This document shows, piece after piece, positions 27,255 through 34,923 of a stretch of DNA of 64,000 nucleotides; position 1 is the stretch's first letter, and every line of letters starts with the position of its first letter. A program made the position numbers and the translations under genes. The DNA comes from SYLG01 sp965226945 (GTDB lineage Bacteria > Planctomycetota > Planctomycetia > Gemmatales > Gemmataceae): the NCBI GenBank assembly GCA_965226945.1, contig OZ245717.1, forward strand, positions 3,906,001-3,970,000, in the 5' to 3' direction. The notes under the pieces were generated by a model, which saw only the letters and a program-made list of their open reading frames with translations, searched no databases and was not told the origin of the DNA.

Positions 27255-28967
27255 CCTTAACCAAGCATCCCCGGAAAGCAAGAAAGTGGGATAAAACGAA
27301 AAAAACTCGAAACTCCCTGGGATTCAGCGGCATCTGATTGGTTGAACATCAAACCGTCAGCCGTCGAAAAAGGAGTTTCGAGTGAAAGATAAGATAGGTC
27401 GCCAACTGGCTTGGCGCAAGCGTCGAATTCTTGATCGGTTGGACAAATCGAAGATTGGTGACTGCGCCAGACCGGTCCATACGGCGTCGAACATTCGGTA
27501 CGAGATCAGTGACCGGAATCGGGGAATTGCGCATGGCGGCATTGGTGCATTCCACTTGTTGGCCAAACGAATCGGGTTGATCGAAGCGATCGACAACAAT
27601 CTGCACCTGCTCAAGTTCCACCTTCCCTACCACGAATCGGATCACGTTTTGAATCTGGCTTACAACGCACTGTGCGATGGGACCTGTTTGCAGGATCTGG
27701 AACTTCGCCGCCAAGACGAAGTATACCTCGACGCCGTTGGAGCCAGACGGATTCCCGATCCGACGACGGCGGGAGACTTCTGCAGGCGGTTTCGAGCGAA
27801 AGATGTCAGGAATCTGATGGAAGCCTTCGATGAAGTTCGGCAAAAGGTTTGGTCGCGTCAACCCAAGGAATTCTTTGACCTGGCCCGGATCGACATGGAC
27901 GGCACCATGGTGGAAACCGGTGGGGAATGCAAAGCAGGCATGGATATCAACTATGAAGGCAAATGGGGTTACCACCCATTAGTGGTATCCCTGGCTCAAA
28001 CCGGGGAAATCTTGAGCGTGGTCAATCGGCCCGGCAATCGACCGTCACACGAGGGGGCGGCAGACGAGGTCGACAGAGCGATCCGTGTATGTGTCACGGG
28101 CGGGTTCAAAAAAATCATGCTACGCGGGGATACCGATTTTAGCCAGACGAAACATCTGGACCGTTGGAACACGGATGAGCGAGTAAAGTTCATCTTCGGT
28201 CTTGATAGCACGAAGAAACGGATCGTTTTGGCCGAGAATTTGGCGGAGGATGCCTGGGAACCGCTAAATCGACCGGCTCGCTACGAGATCAAGACCAAGG
28301 AACGGGCCCGGCCGGTAAAGGTCAAAGAGCAAATCGTCAAACAACGCAAGTTCGACAACATCCGGTTGCATGGAGAGGATGTCGCGGAAATCCTTTATCG
28401 GCCCGTGGCTTGCAAGAAGGCGTATCGGTTGATTGTGGTGCGCAAGAATTTGACCCTCTTGATGGGGCAAAAACGCTTGTTCGATGAGTACCGCTATTTT
28501 TTTTACCTGACCAACGACAAGGAACGGCCCGCGCAAGAAATAGTATTCGAGGCAAATCAGCGCTGCAACCAGGAAAACCTGCATGCCCAATTAAAACAAG
28601 GGGTGTGCGCACTGACGGCGCCGGTGGACACCATGGAAGCCAATTGGGCCTACATGGTGATGACCTCTTTGGCTTGGAACTTGAAGGCCTGGTGGGCCCT
28701 CTGGCCCGAACCTCGAAAAGGATCGGACCGGGAAAAACATCGGATCGAAAAGGAGACGATTCTGCAAATGGAATTCAAAACCTTCATCAACGCCTTTATG
28801 AGGCTGCCCTGTCAAATCGTCAACACAGGACGCCAAATTATCTACCGGATGATGAGTTGGAATCCATGGCTGCCTTCATTCTTTCAAAGGCTTAACCAAC
28901 TGCGATGCTGAAAAATCAGCACGATGCTGGAGTACGGATGCTCCAGTCCGCCGCGGCTTGGTAAAGG
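27255..28967 (+). mobile_element. IS1380-family insertion sequence
   Basis: Probable terminal inverted repeats are CCTTAACCAAGC (27255-27266) and, on the other strand, CCTTTACCAAGC (complement of 28956-28967), matching at 11 of 12 positions. They enclose a single transposase gene. The total is about 1.7 kb, normal for the family. Flanking 4-bp target duplications were not found with these ends (TAGG on the left, TTAA on the right), so either the true ends differ slightly or the flanks have changed. Confidence 0.75.
27382..28911 (+). CDS. IS1380-family DDE transposase
   Basis: A 509-residue intact transposase. The core DDE residues are visible: Asp in ARIDMDGTMVETGG, Asp in MLRGDTDFSQTKH, and Glu in the conserved EANQRCNQENLHAQLKQG segment. 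Family landmarks include DPTTAGDFCRRF in the N-terminal half and NWAYMVMTSLAWNLKAWW near the end. The length is slightly over the usual 430-470 residues. It appears uninterrupted, so the element could be active. GGAG lies about 9 bp before the ATG. Confidence 0.93.
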   Translation: MKDKIGRQLAWRKRRILDRLDKSKIGDCARPVHTASNIRYEISDRNRGIAHGGIGAFHLLAKRIGLIEAIDNNLHLLKFHLPYHESDHVLNLAYNALCDGTCLQDLELRRQDEVYLDAVGARRIPDPTTAGDFCRRFRAKDVRNLMEAFDEVRQKVWSRQPKEFFDLARIDMDGTMVETGGECKAGMDINYEGKWGYHPLVVSLAQTGEILSVVNRPGNRPSHEGAADEVDRAIRVCVTGGFKKIMLRGDTDFSQTKHLDRWNTDERVKFIFGLDSTKKRIVLAENLAEDAWEPLNRPARYEIKTKERARPVKVKEQIVKQRKFDNIRLHGEDVAEILYRPVACKKAYRLIVVRKNLTLLMGQKRLFDEYRYFFYLTNDKERPAQEIVFEANQRCNQENLHAQLKQGVCALTAPVDTMEANWAYMVMTSLAWNLKAWWALWPEPRKGSDREKHRIEKETILQMEFKTFINAFMRLPCQIVNTGRQIIYRMMSWNPWLPSFFQRLNQLRC

Positions 28968-29519
28968 TTAACGGACCGGAAAGCGAAGTGAATATGCCGA
29001 AACAAAACATGCACAAAAAACACCCTCAAAATGGCAGGGCCGATAAAACTATTGGCCTCCCGAGACCGAGCCGCCAACCGCGAAAAACCAATCGAGGTAC
29101 GCTTGTTTAAGGACTAGGGAGTGGACCCGAAGGAACTGCTTCGGCGGTTGCAATGAGCGGCCTCCTTTGCGAGATTCATTAATTTTCTTGAGGCTGACTG
29201 GGTAATAAGGAGTTGTTTCGTCCAAGCCAGGATCAACAGATGGATTGCCCCTTTCGCTTTCTGAAAAGGCCATCGAACGCGCTTTCGGTGAGTTTTTATA
29301 TCTTAATAGTACATTTCTACACGCTTCCTTTCGCCGTTACCATTCCTGCCGTCAATCAAGCCGACTTCCTGCCCAACAGGACTTGAGTGATTCCGGGCCT
29401 CTAAAAATAAGACTTTACTAACGGTTGATAAGGCCCTGAAACGATGCGATGAGTATTGACAAAAAGATGTTGGAGAATTCAATGAAAGTAGTCGGTTTCC
29501 TCCAACCGAAAGAAGCCAC
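28968..29519. other. Intergenic region after the IS element, nothing recognised
   Basis: A 552-bp stretch between the right end of the insertion sequence and the TIR gene. It should hold the promoter of the TIR-SLOG-patatin module. TTGGAG at 29470-29475 is a good Shine-Dalgarno sequence, but it serves an ATG at 29482 that opens only a 17-codon frame overlapping the TIR start. That frame may be a leader peptide or a trace of a frameshift at the TIR N-terminus. Confidence 0.4.
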
Positions 29520-30860
29520 ATGTCTACCTCCTTGATATCGGGCATTTCTTTCATTGTTCAATTCCCTGCCGGCAGTTCCGGATTCCGGTGTCGGGGATTC
29601 TCGTACGCCTTGCTTCCCCGGTCTGTTTTCTTGATCGTGGAAGGGGCCGAACCGGCCGATCAGAGCGTTGCCGTTGATGTGGGAGTGGAGATCTGCCGGC
29701 AGCTGGCAAACCTGCCGGGAATGGTCGAATCTCAGCCGATGCCCTGTCGAAGCACAATTTCCAGTCCGGCTTCTTGCCATGCGCTTTCCAATCCTGACTG
29801 CTTAAAAATCTATCTGCGCATTTCCCAGGCAGGTGGCTCTATTAGTTCCTATGGCCCCAATGCATTCGATTCGGTCTGGATGAATCCCGTCATCAATGAC
29901 GGCACCTGGCGCATCCTCCTTGCCATGCCCCAGGCCACCCCCGTGCATGACACCTGGTTGCTCTCCAAGGCGATGTTTCCCTTGGGGTGCCACTGGGATG
30001 AGTGGAACGCTTGCCAGTGGAAGGGCTCCCCTTTTGAAGTAATCCCCTCCGCCCTGGCGCTTTCGGGCCTCACCCCAGAGGAAAATCGCGTCTTCATCAG
30101 CTACATCCGCCGTGAAACCACCGATCTGGCCGATCAGGTCTTTGAAAGACTGACCTGGGCAGGCTTCGATGTCTTCCTCGATCGCTGCAGCGTCCCGATC
30201 GGTGCGAAATTCCAGGAACGACTGATGCAGGACATTGACGATAAGGCGGTTGTCATCCTCCTGCATTCCCATGGCGTCGCTCAAAAAACTTCGCAATGGG
30301 TCGAACAAGAAATCGCCCGAATCAAGCAGTATCGGCTCGGGTTGATCGTACTGCGCATTCCCGATCCATTGAACGCGGGCTCCTTGCCCCCACTTCGTCC
30401 CGATATCGACCCCGATTCCGTCCTGGATTTGTCGGCATCGGATCTGACCTCGAGCGGCCCAATGGAGTTGACGCCGACCGCATTACAAACGGTCCTCGAT
30501 CTGACAAGAGAAGTCCACGCGCGTGCCCTGGTGCGCCGCCGTCGCGAATTAATCGACGCTCTCGGCGTAGAACTCGTGGCGGCAAAGAAAAACTTTCAAA
30601 TCTTGCCAGCCGGGGACATTGCTTGTGGAGGTGCTCCCACGATCGCGACGATTTCTCCCAGGCCTCCGGATCTGGAGGATTATTGCGACCTCCATTCTCG
30701 AGCCAGCATTGGGCCTGCCAAACGGGGCGTTTGCATCAGTCCGACGCCCTTCGTTTTCCTCAAGCGCAAGGCGGCAATCGAGTGGCTGGGCACCTTGTCG
30801 CACATGGAACATATTGACCAGGAAGGGATCCGCGATTTTGTGAAAAACAAGATCGTTTAA
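29520..30860 (+). CDS. TIR-domain protein, first gene of a TIR-SLOG-patatin module
   Basis: A 446-residue protein. The TIR domain is at about 189-283: strand A RVFISYIRRET, then LTWAGFDVFLD, SVPIGAKFQERL and VVILLHSHGVAQ. The helix carrying the catalytic Glu reads SQWVEQE (Glu264), matching the SxWxxxE pattern of NAD-cleaving TIRs. Residues 1-188 and 290-446 belong to no family I recognise; the C-terminal part is helical and ends FVKNKIV. By analogy with Thoeris-type systems it could make a nucleotide signal from NAD or destroy NAD. It is 33 bp upstream of the SLOG-like gene. The start is uncertain: the Shine-Dalgarno at 29520 is weak, and the first 40 residues may be affected by a frameshift. 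Confidence 0.85.
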   Translation: MSTSLISGISFIVQFPAGSSGFRCRGFSYALLPRSVFLIVEGAEPADQSVAVDVGVEICRQLANLPGMVESQPMPCRSTISSPASCHALSNPDCLKIYLRISQAGGSISSYGPNAFDSVWMNPVINDGTWRILLAMPQATPVHDTWLLSKAMFPLGCHWDEWNACQWKGSPFEVIPSALALSGLTPEENRVFISYIRRETTDLADQVFERLTWAGFDVFLDRCSVPIGAKFQERLMQDIDDKAVVILLHSHGVAQKTSQWVEQEIARIKQYRLGLIVLRIPDPLNAGSLPPLRPDIDPDSVLDLSASDLTSSGPMELTPTALQTVLDLTREVHARALVRRRRELIDALGVELVAAKKNFQILPAGDIACGGAPTIATISPRPPDLEDYCDLHSRASIGPAKRGVCISPTPFVFLKRKAAIEWLGTLSHMEHIDQEGIRDFVKNKIV

Positions 30861-30893
30861 TCCGTTCGCGAGCGAATTAGGGAGAATTCACCG

Positions 30894-31748
30894 ATGCCTG
30901 GCAACCCCATGAGGCGCCATCCACTGGCCGGTCAAACGGTGTTCCTGAGCACAAGCGAACCGCTAAACGATCAGGTACCGAAGGAAGCCGCCGTTCGCGG
31001 CGTCTTTGCCCGGGAGGAAGAGGCGATCCTGCGGGTCGCGGCCGCAGTGTTCGATGCAGGCGGGACTCTGCTCATCGGCGCGCATCCGAGCGTTTCTCCC
31101 CTGGTGGGCTATTTGTGCGCTCAGTATCACTTGCCAGAACCGGCGGAAGGGACGCGCGGCCGGGAGGAGCAACCTCGCGGCCAGCCCGCGGTGGTTATGT
31201 ATCAATCGGAGTTCTTTAGCCAATCGTGGGCGGAGCCAACCGCCGAGGTGTCTCGATTGTCCGGGATCCAGGTGGTGAAGACTCAGGCGGCAGGGGTGAA
31301 TGGCCGAGGTAGCGATACCCCGCAGCGCGAGGCCAGCCTTGAGCTCATGCGCAACCGCATGCTGCAAGAGCGCCGTCCCGCTGCCATGATTGCGATCGGT
31401 GGAAGAGAGGGCGTCGAAAGAGAGCTGGTGCTATTTCAAGAATACAGTCCCCGCCGGCCCATCTATGCGCTGCCAAGCACGGGTGGCGCTGCGGCGAGAA
31501 TCGCCGAAAACGAGCAAGTGCGCACGTTCGATCAGGAAGTTGCCACCCTCGTCCGGGAATTCAGGCGCCGCGAGCGTGAGCAAATCGTAGCCCTACGCAG
31601 GGAGCAGGGCGAGGCGATGCCGCGGATCGAAGACAGAGAAGAGATCGTCTCTCTGCCCTACGCCAGCATTGCCGGACGCATTGTAGAAGACATTGTGCGA
31701 AACCTGGGTCGCGATGAACCCGAGCAAGAGCGCGGCATGGTTAGGTAA
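30894..31748 (+). CDS. SLOG-like nucleotide-binding protein
   Basis: A 284-residue Rossmann-like protein resembling the SLOG (Smf/DprA-LOG) superfamily. The first strand-loop reads QTVFLSTSEP; the second signature GGTLLIGAHPSVSPLV (56-71) matches the GGHPxxxPL motif typical of conflict-associated SLOG domains. A later nucleotide-phosphate loop AMIAIGGREGVEREL (164-178) and PIYALPSTGGAAA complete the fold. SLOG domains bind or cleave NAD-, ADP-ribose- or nucleotide-derived ligands. Here it is the likely sensor of a signal made by the TIR protein 33 bp upstream. AGGGAG lies 9 bp before the ATG. The C-terminal 80 residues are charged and helical. Confidence 0.75.
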   Translation: MPGNPMRRHPLAGQTVFLSTSEPLNDQVPKEAAVRGVFAREEEAILRVAAAVFDAGGTLLIGAHPSVSPLVGYLCAQYHLPEPAEGTRGREEQPRGQPAVVMYQSEFFSQSWAEPTAEVSRLSGIQVVKTQAAGVNGRGSDTPQREASLELMRNRMLQERRPAAMIAIGGREGVERELVLFQEYSPRRPIYALPSTGGAAARIAENEQVRTFDQEVATLVREFRRREREQIVALRREQGEAMPRIEDREEIVSLPYASIAGRIVEDIVRNLGRDEPEQERGMVR

Positions 31749-31947
31749 TCGCAGTAGCGCTGTAGAAAAAATGCAAAATCAGTAGGATAACGGGAGCTCG
31801 GTAATTTCGCGAGATTCAATTGCGGGCCAAAGGTTGGACGACTTCAATGAATGCAGTGACGGTGCATTGGCTGGATTTTGGATTGTCTCAATCAAAGTAG
31901 TGATTCAAACGATGGATCAAACCGACCAAAAATAGGAGAGAGACGCG

Positions 31948-33807
31948 ATGACGATCACGCAAACGAACGATTTGAATGGCGCGCGCATCTGGCTTTCCGG
32001 ATCGATTCCCAAATTGGACAACGCTCAAGAAGCCGAGAGGATCCGTGGTTTCGTAGCGCTTCTAGCCCGAACCGCTTTTGCTCGTGGCGGCGTCATCGTT
32101 CATGGCAGCCACCCGACGATTCGCGACATCCTTCTTGATGAGGCCAGGCGATTTCAAAAAGACACCGGAAAAAAAGCCCGGCTTCTGCTCGTCATCTCCG
32201 CGCTCTATGTTTTGCACAAGGACCAACCCAACGAAACCGCACCGGAAGTGGAAGACAAGGTCAAGGTGACTGAAGCCACTCTCGGAGAGTGGAACACGGT
32301 CTGCGCCGAAAGGGTCCTCGAAACGCCGCTTGGCGAACCTGATTTGAGAGTTGGGGGAAAACGCCTGCTGCGAAGCCTGACCCTGATGCGCCTTGCCCTG
32401 GCGAGGCAAACCGATCTGATTGTGGCCGTGGGAGGAAAGTGGTGGAGCGGCGACCCCAAAAGCGGGGGCATCCCGGAAGAAATCGAGGCGGCGCGGGATT
32501 TTCGATTACCCCTCTTCTTGCTTGGCGGCATGGGCGGCGCCACGGGGAACTACCTAAAGGAGCGCCCGGAGTTGTTGAGCATTTGCCAAAATGGACTGTC
32601 CGAACAAGAAAACCGCAAGCTATCCGAATTTGAAAACACCACGGAATTAGTGAATCGGGTGATCGATCAAATCGCCATCCTGCGATCGTCGCAGCGCGTG
32701 GCCGGTAAGACAGCGAATTTCCTGGAATCGATCCCTGCCGGGACCTCGGAGCAGGCACGAGGTTCAGGGGAGAGCCGTCCTCGCCGCATCCTGTGCCTCG
32801 ACGGCGGCGGCATCCGCGGCGCCTTCACCGCCTCGGTTCTCGCCGCCTGGGAGACGATGACGGGAAAAGAGATTGCCGATCATTTTGACCTGATTGTTGG
32901 CACCTCCACGGGAGGCATCCTCGCCATCGCTCTTGGGATGGGTTTGAAGCCCGCCGATCTGGTGAAGTTTTACGACAAGCAAGGTCCCATAATCTTCCCC
33001 AGCGAATCGGGACTGAAAGGCAGGTGGCTGCAAATCCAGCACTGGTTTGCAGCCAAGCACGACCGGCAAAACTTACGCAACGCTCTGGAAGCGGCATTCG
33101 CCACCGCGCCGGTGAAGTCATCGAAATTGGCTGATTCTCAAAAGCGGCTGGCCATTACGGCCTATGAGACTCGAACCGATTTTCCGGTCCTGTTTCGCAC
33201 GCCCCACTCCAAGGTTGGGCAGTTGACCAAGGAAATGGATCGGATCGAGGTGGCCATGGCCACCAGCGCCGCGCCGACCTATTTCGATCCCACGGAACTG
33301 GAGTATTTGAAGGCAGTCGATGGTGGCATCTGGGCGAATTCACCAACGAGCATCGCCCTGGCTGAGGCGGTGGATTTGGGTTGGGACCTTGCAAATGTCT
33401 CGGTGTTGAGTGTTGGGACTACCTTCACTCCCAACTTGCTCGGACAGCCATTTCAATTCGACAAAAATGCCTTCAAGATGCTGTTAAGGCCGCTAGTGGG
33501 TGACTGGCCTGCCTGGGCGGCATCGCTTTTCTTCAAATCGGTTCCCATTCAGGGTAAACTAGGCTGGATGGCCAACATTGCCGACCTTCTGATGAAAACC
33601 CAAGGCCAAACCGCCGAGTTGGTTACAAAAACGATCCTCGGATCGGAGCGATACACACGGGTGGATGCGGCAACCATCGAAATGCGTCTGGACGACGCTG
33701 GCAAGGTACCCGACCTCATCACCCACGGCAACCGTGTTGCTGCGGAATACCTAGCCAAGGTGGAAAGAGATTTCCTCAACGGCATTCCGGCCGACCCTTG
33801 GCCTTAG
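31948..33807 (+). CDS. SLOG-like / patatin phospholipase fusion
   Basis: A 619-residue protein with two parts. Residues about 10-245 form a second SLOG-like domain, recognisable by ARIWLSGSIPK, RGGVIVHGSHPTI (46-58), DLIVAVGGKWW and LPLFLLGGMGGATG. Residues about 278-610 are a patatin-like phospholipase with the oxyanion loop DGGGIRG (285-291), nucleophile GTSTG (Ser320) and dyad Asp458 in VDGG. Patatins such as CBASS CapV hydrolyse membrane phospholipids when switched on by a cyclic nucleotide. Here the fused SLOG-like domain probably gates the lipase. AGGAG lies 9 bp before the ATG. It sits 199 bp after the stand-alone SLOG-like gene on the same strand. There is no signal peptide, so it would attack the inner membrane from inside. 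Confidence 0.88.
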   Translation: MTITQTNDLNGARIWLSGSIPKLDNAQEAERIRGFVALLARTAFARGGVIVHGSHPTIRDILLDEARRFQKDTGKKARLLLVISALYVLHKDQPNETAPEVEDKVKVTEATLGEWNTVCAERVLETPLGEPDLRVGGKRLLRSLTLMRLALARQTDLIVAVGGKWWSGDPKSGGIPEEIEAARDFRLPLFLLGGMGGATGNYLKERPELLSICQNGLSEQENRKLSEFENTTELVNRVIDQIAILRSSQRVAGKTANFLESIPAGTSEQARGSGESRPRRILCLDGGGIRGAFTASVLAAWETMTGKEIADHFDLIVGTSTGGILAIALGMGLKPADLVKFYDKQGPIIFPSESGLKGRWLQIQHWFAAKHDRQNLRNALEAAFATAPVKSSKLADSQKRLAITAYETRTDFPVLFRTPHSKVGQLTKEMDRIEVAMATSAAPTYFDPTELEYLKAVDGGIWANSPTSIALAEAVDLGWDLANVSVLSVGTTFTPNLLGQPFQFDKNAFKMLLRPLVGDWPAWAASLFFKSVPIQGKLGWMANIADLLMKTQGQTAELVTKTILGSERYTRVDAATIEMRLDDAGKVPDLITHGNRVAAEYLAKVERDFLNGIPADPWP

Positions 33808-33844
33808 CCGATTGCGCGCAAAACCCCATTGAGGGGTGAATGAA

Positions 33845-33902
33845 TACCGGACACCTGGGACAAATGAGCCGGGATATTCGTCAGGAATGGGGGCGTCCGG
33901 TA
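33845..33902. terminator. Weak inverted repeat between convergent genes
   Basis: TACCGGAC (33845-33852) and GTCCGGTA (33895-33902) are perfect 8-bp arms 42 nt apart. They lie after the patatin stop and before the end of the convergent membrane gene. Role as a transcript end is a guess, and no T-tract is present. Confidence 0.3.
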
Positions 33903-34010
33903 ATGCTAATGCTCTGATCTAAGTGACGGTGGCGTCTCCGTGCTCGAAGCAAATGAAATGACTCGCAAGCACAGTGCCCTTATTTCCATGATGCGCATGC
34001 GGGAATGATA

Positions 34011-34763
34011 CTAATCGACCGGCATCCCGATCTTTCTCATGGCTTCAAGATCAGACGCTGAGGGAGTCTTATGGACGCCTCGAAGGAAATCTCCTCCGAG
34101 GAGCAAATTGAAATTATGGCGCGGGTAGCGGTGATGCAACCAGTGATGCCGCCAAACGCATCGCATGTAGGCCGATGTCAAAATCAGTCTCAACCACCAT
34201 GGCGCTTCCTGAACAGCGTCGTTATGACGCATGTGAAGGAAGGGATGAATGACCATGGACATGAGCGGGTAGATCGTGACAGGAATCGCGAACCCGGCCG
34301 TAAATGCCAGGGGTGCGAATGCGCAAACCGGAATGATAAAGGGGAGTAACGGAACGAGAAAATAGAGCGCGGAACTCAAATTGATCGTGCGACCATATTC
34401 TTCTTGGATGATGCGACGTCCTTGATGGTCCAAGAGCATCGAATCAACCCTGGCCTTGTGAGCGCCGTCGTTAAACTGAGTGATATGATCTTTTTTATAA
34501 GTCTGGGCGTGGTGAATCAGCGTATGAGACCGGTAAGCCTGATAAAAAACATTCAAAATTAATGGAAATCGCCGTTGTAATCCACGAAAAGTCTTGCGCG
34601 CATGGTGGACATGTTCGTGAACGAAAGATTCGGCGATCGTGACCAAAAGATAGCCAGATAAAATGCCCGAACCAAGGGTGACAGTAAGAGAGGCCGAGAA
34701 CACTGCGATCGCGAGGAAACACATCAGCAAGAGTGAAATGACGATTCTCGTGATTTTCAGCAT
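34011..34763 (-). CDS. Membrane protein with histidine boxes (fatty-acid desaturase/hydroxylase-like)
   Basis: A 250-residue integral membrane protein with about four membrane segments, at 7-25, 29-45, 133-150 and 155-175. The histidine clusters HEHVHHARK, SHTLIHHAQ, HPFLHMRH and WRHHWLHHRYPRHN fit the di-iron site of membrane desaturases, hydroxylases and ketolases, though spacing was not matched to one named family. The reaction would be oxygen-dependent modification of a lipid acyl chain. AAGGAGG about 10 bp upstream of the ATG at 34763 is a perfect ribosome-binding site. It is 160 bp downstream of the protease cluster on the same strand and convergent with the patatin module. Any link to either is open. 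Confidence 0.7.
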   Translation of the reverse strand: MLKITRIVISLLLMCFLAIAVFSASLTVTLGSGILSGYLLVTIAESFVHEHVHHARKTFRGLQRRFPLILNVFYQAYRSHTLIHHAQTYKKDHITQFNDGAHKARVDSMLLDHQGRRIIQEEYGRTINLSSALYFLVPLLPFIIPVCAFAPLAFTAGFAIPVTIYPLMSMVIHPFLHMRHNDAVQEAPWWLRLILTSAYMRCVWRHHWLHHRYPRHNFNLLLGGDFLRGVHKTPSASDLEAMRKIGMPVD

Positions 34764-34923
34764 GTGTCTAGATCCTCCTTAGGCGCTGGTGCTGCGCTAC
34801 CTTCCAACCGGCCGTTGGCCCGGCCTTTTTGTGAATGAAATAGAAACTTGATAAATTAATGGTAAAAATAACTAGCATATTAATGTGGCCATAATAGATC
34901 GTGGCGAGGTGGGCCCAACTAAA

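Noticed and set aside
29482..29535. 17-codon frame with TTGGAG just upstream of the TIR gene
   Set aside because: Possibly a leader peptide or frameshift trace. It cannot be supported as a gene from one sequence.
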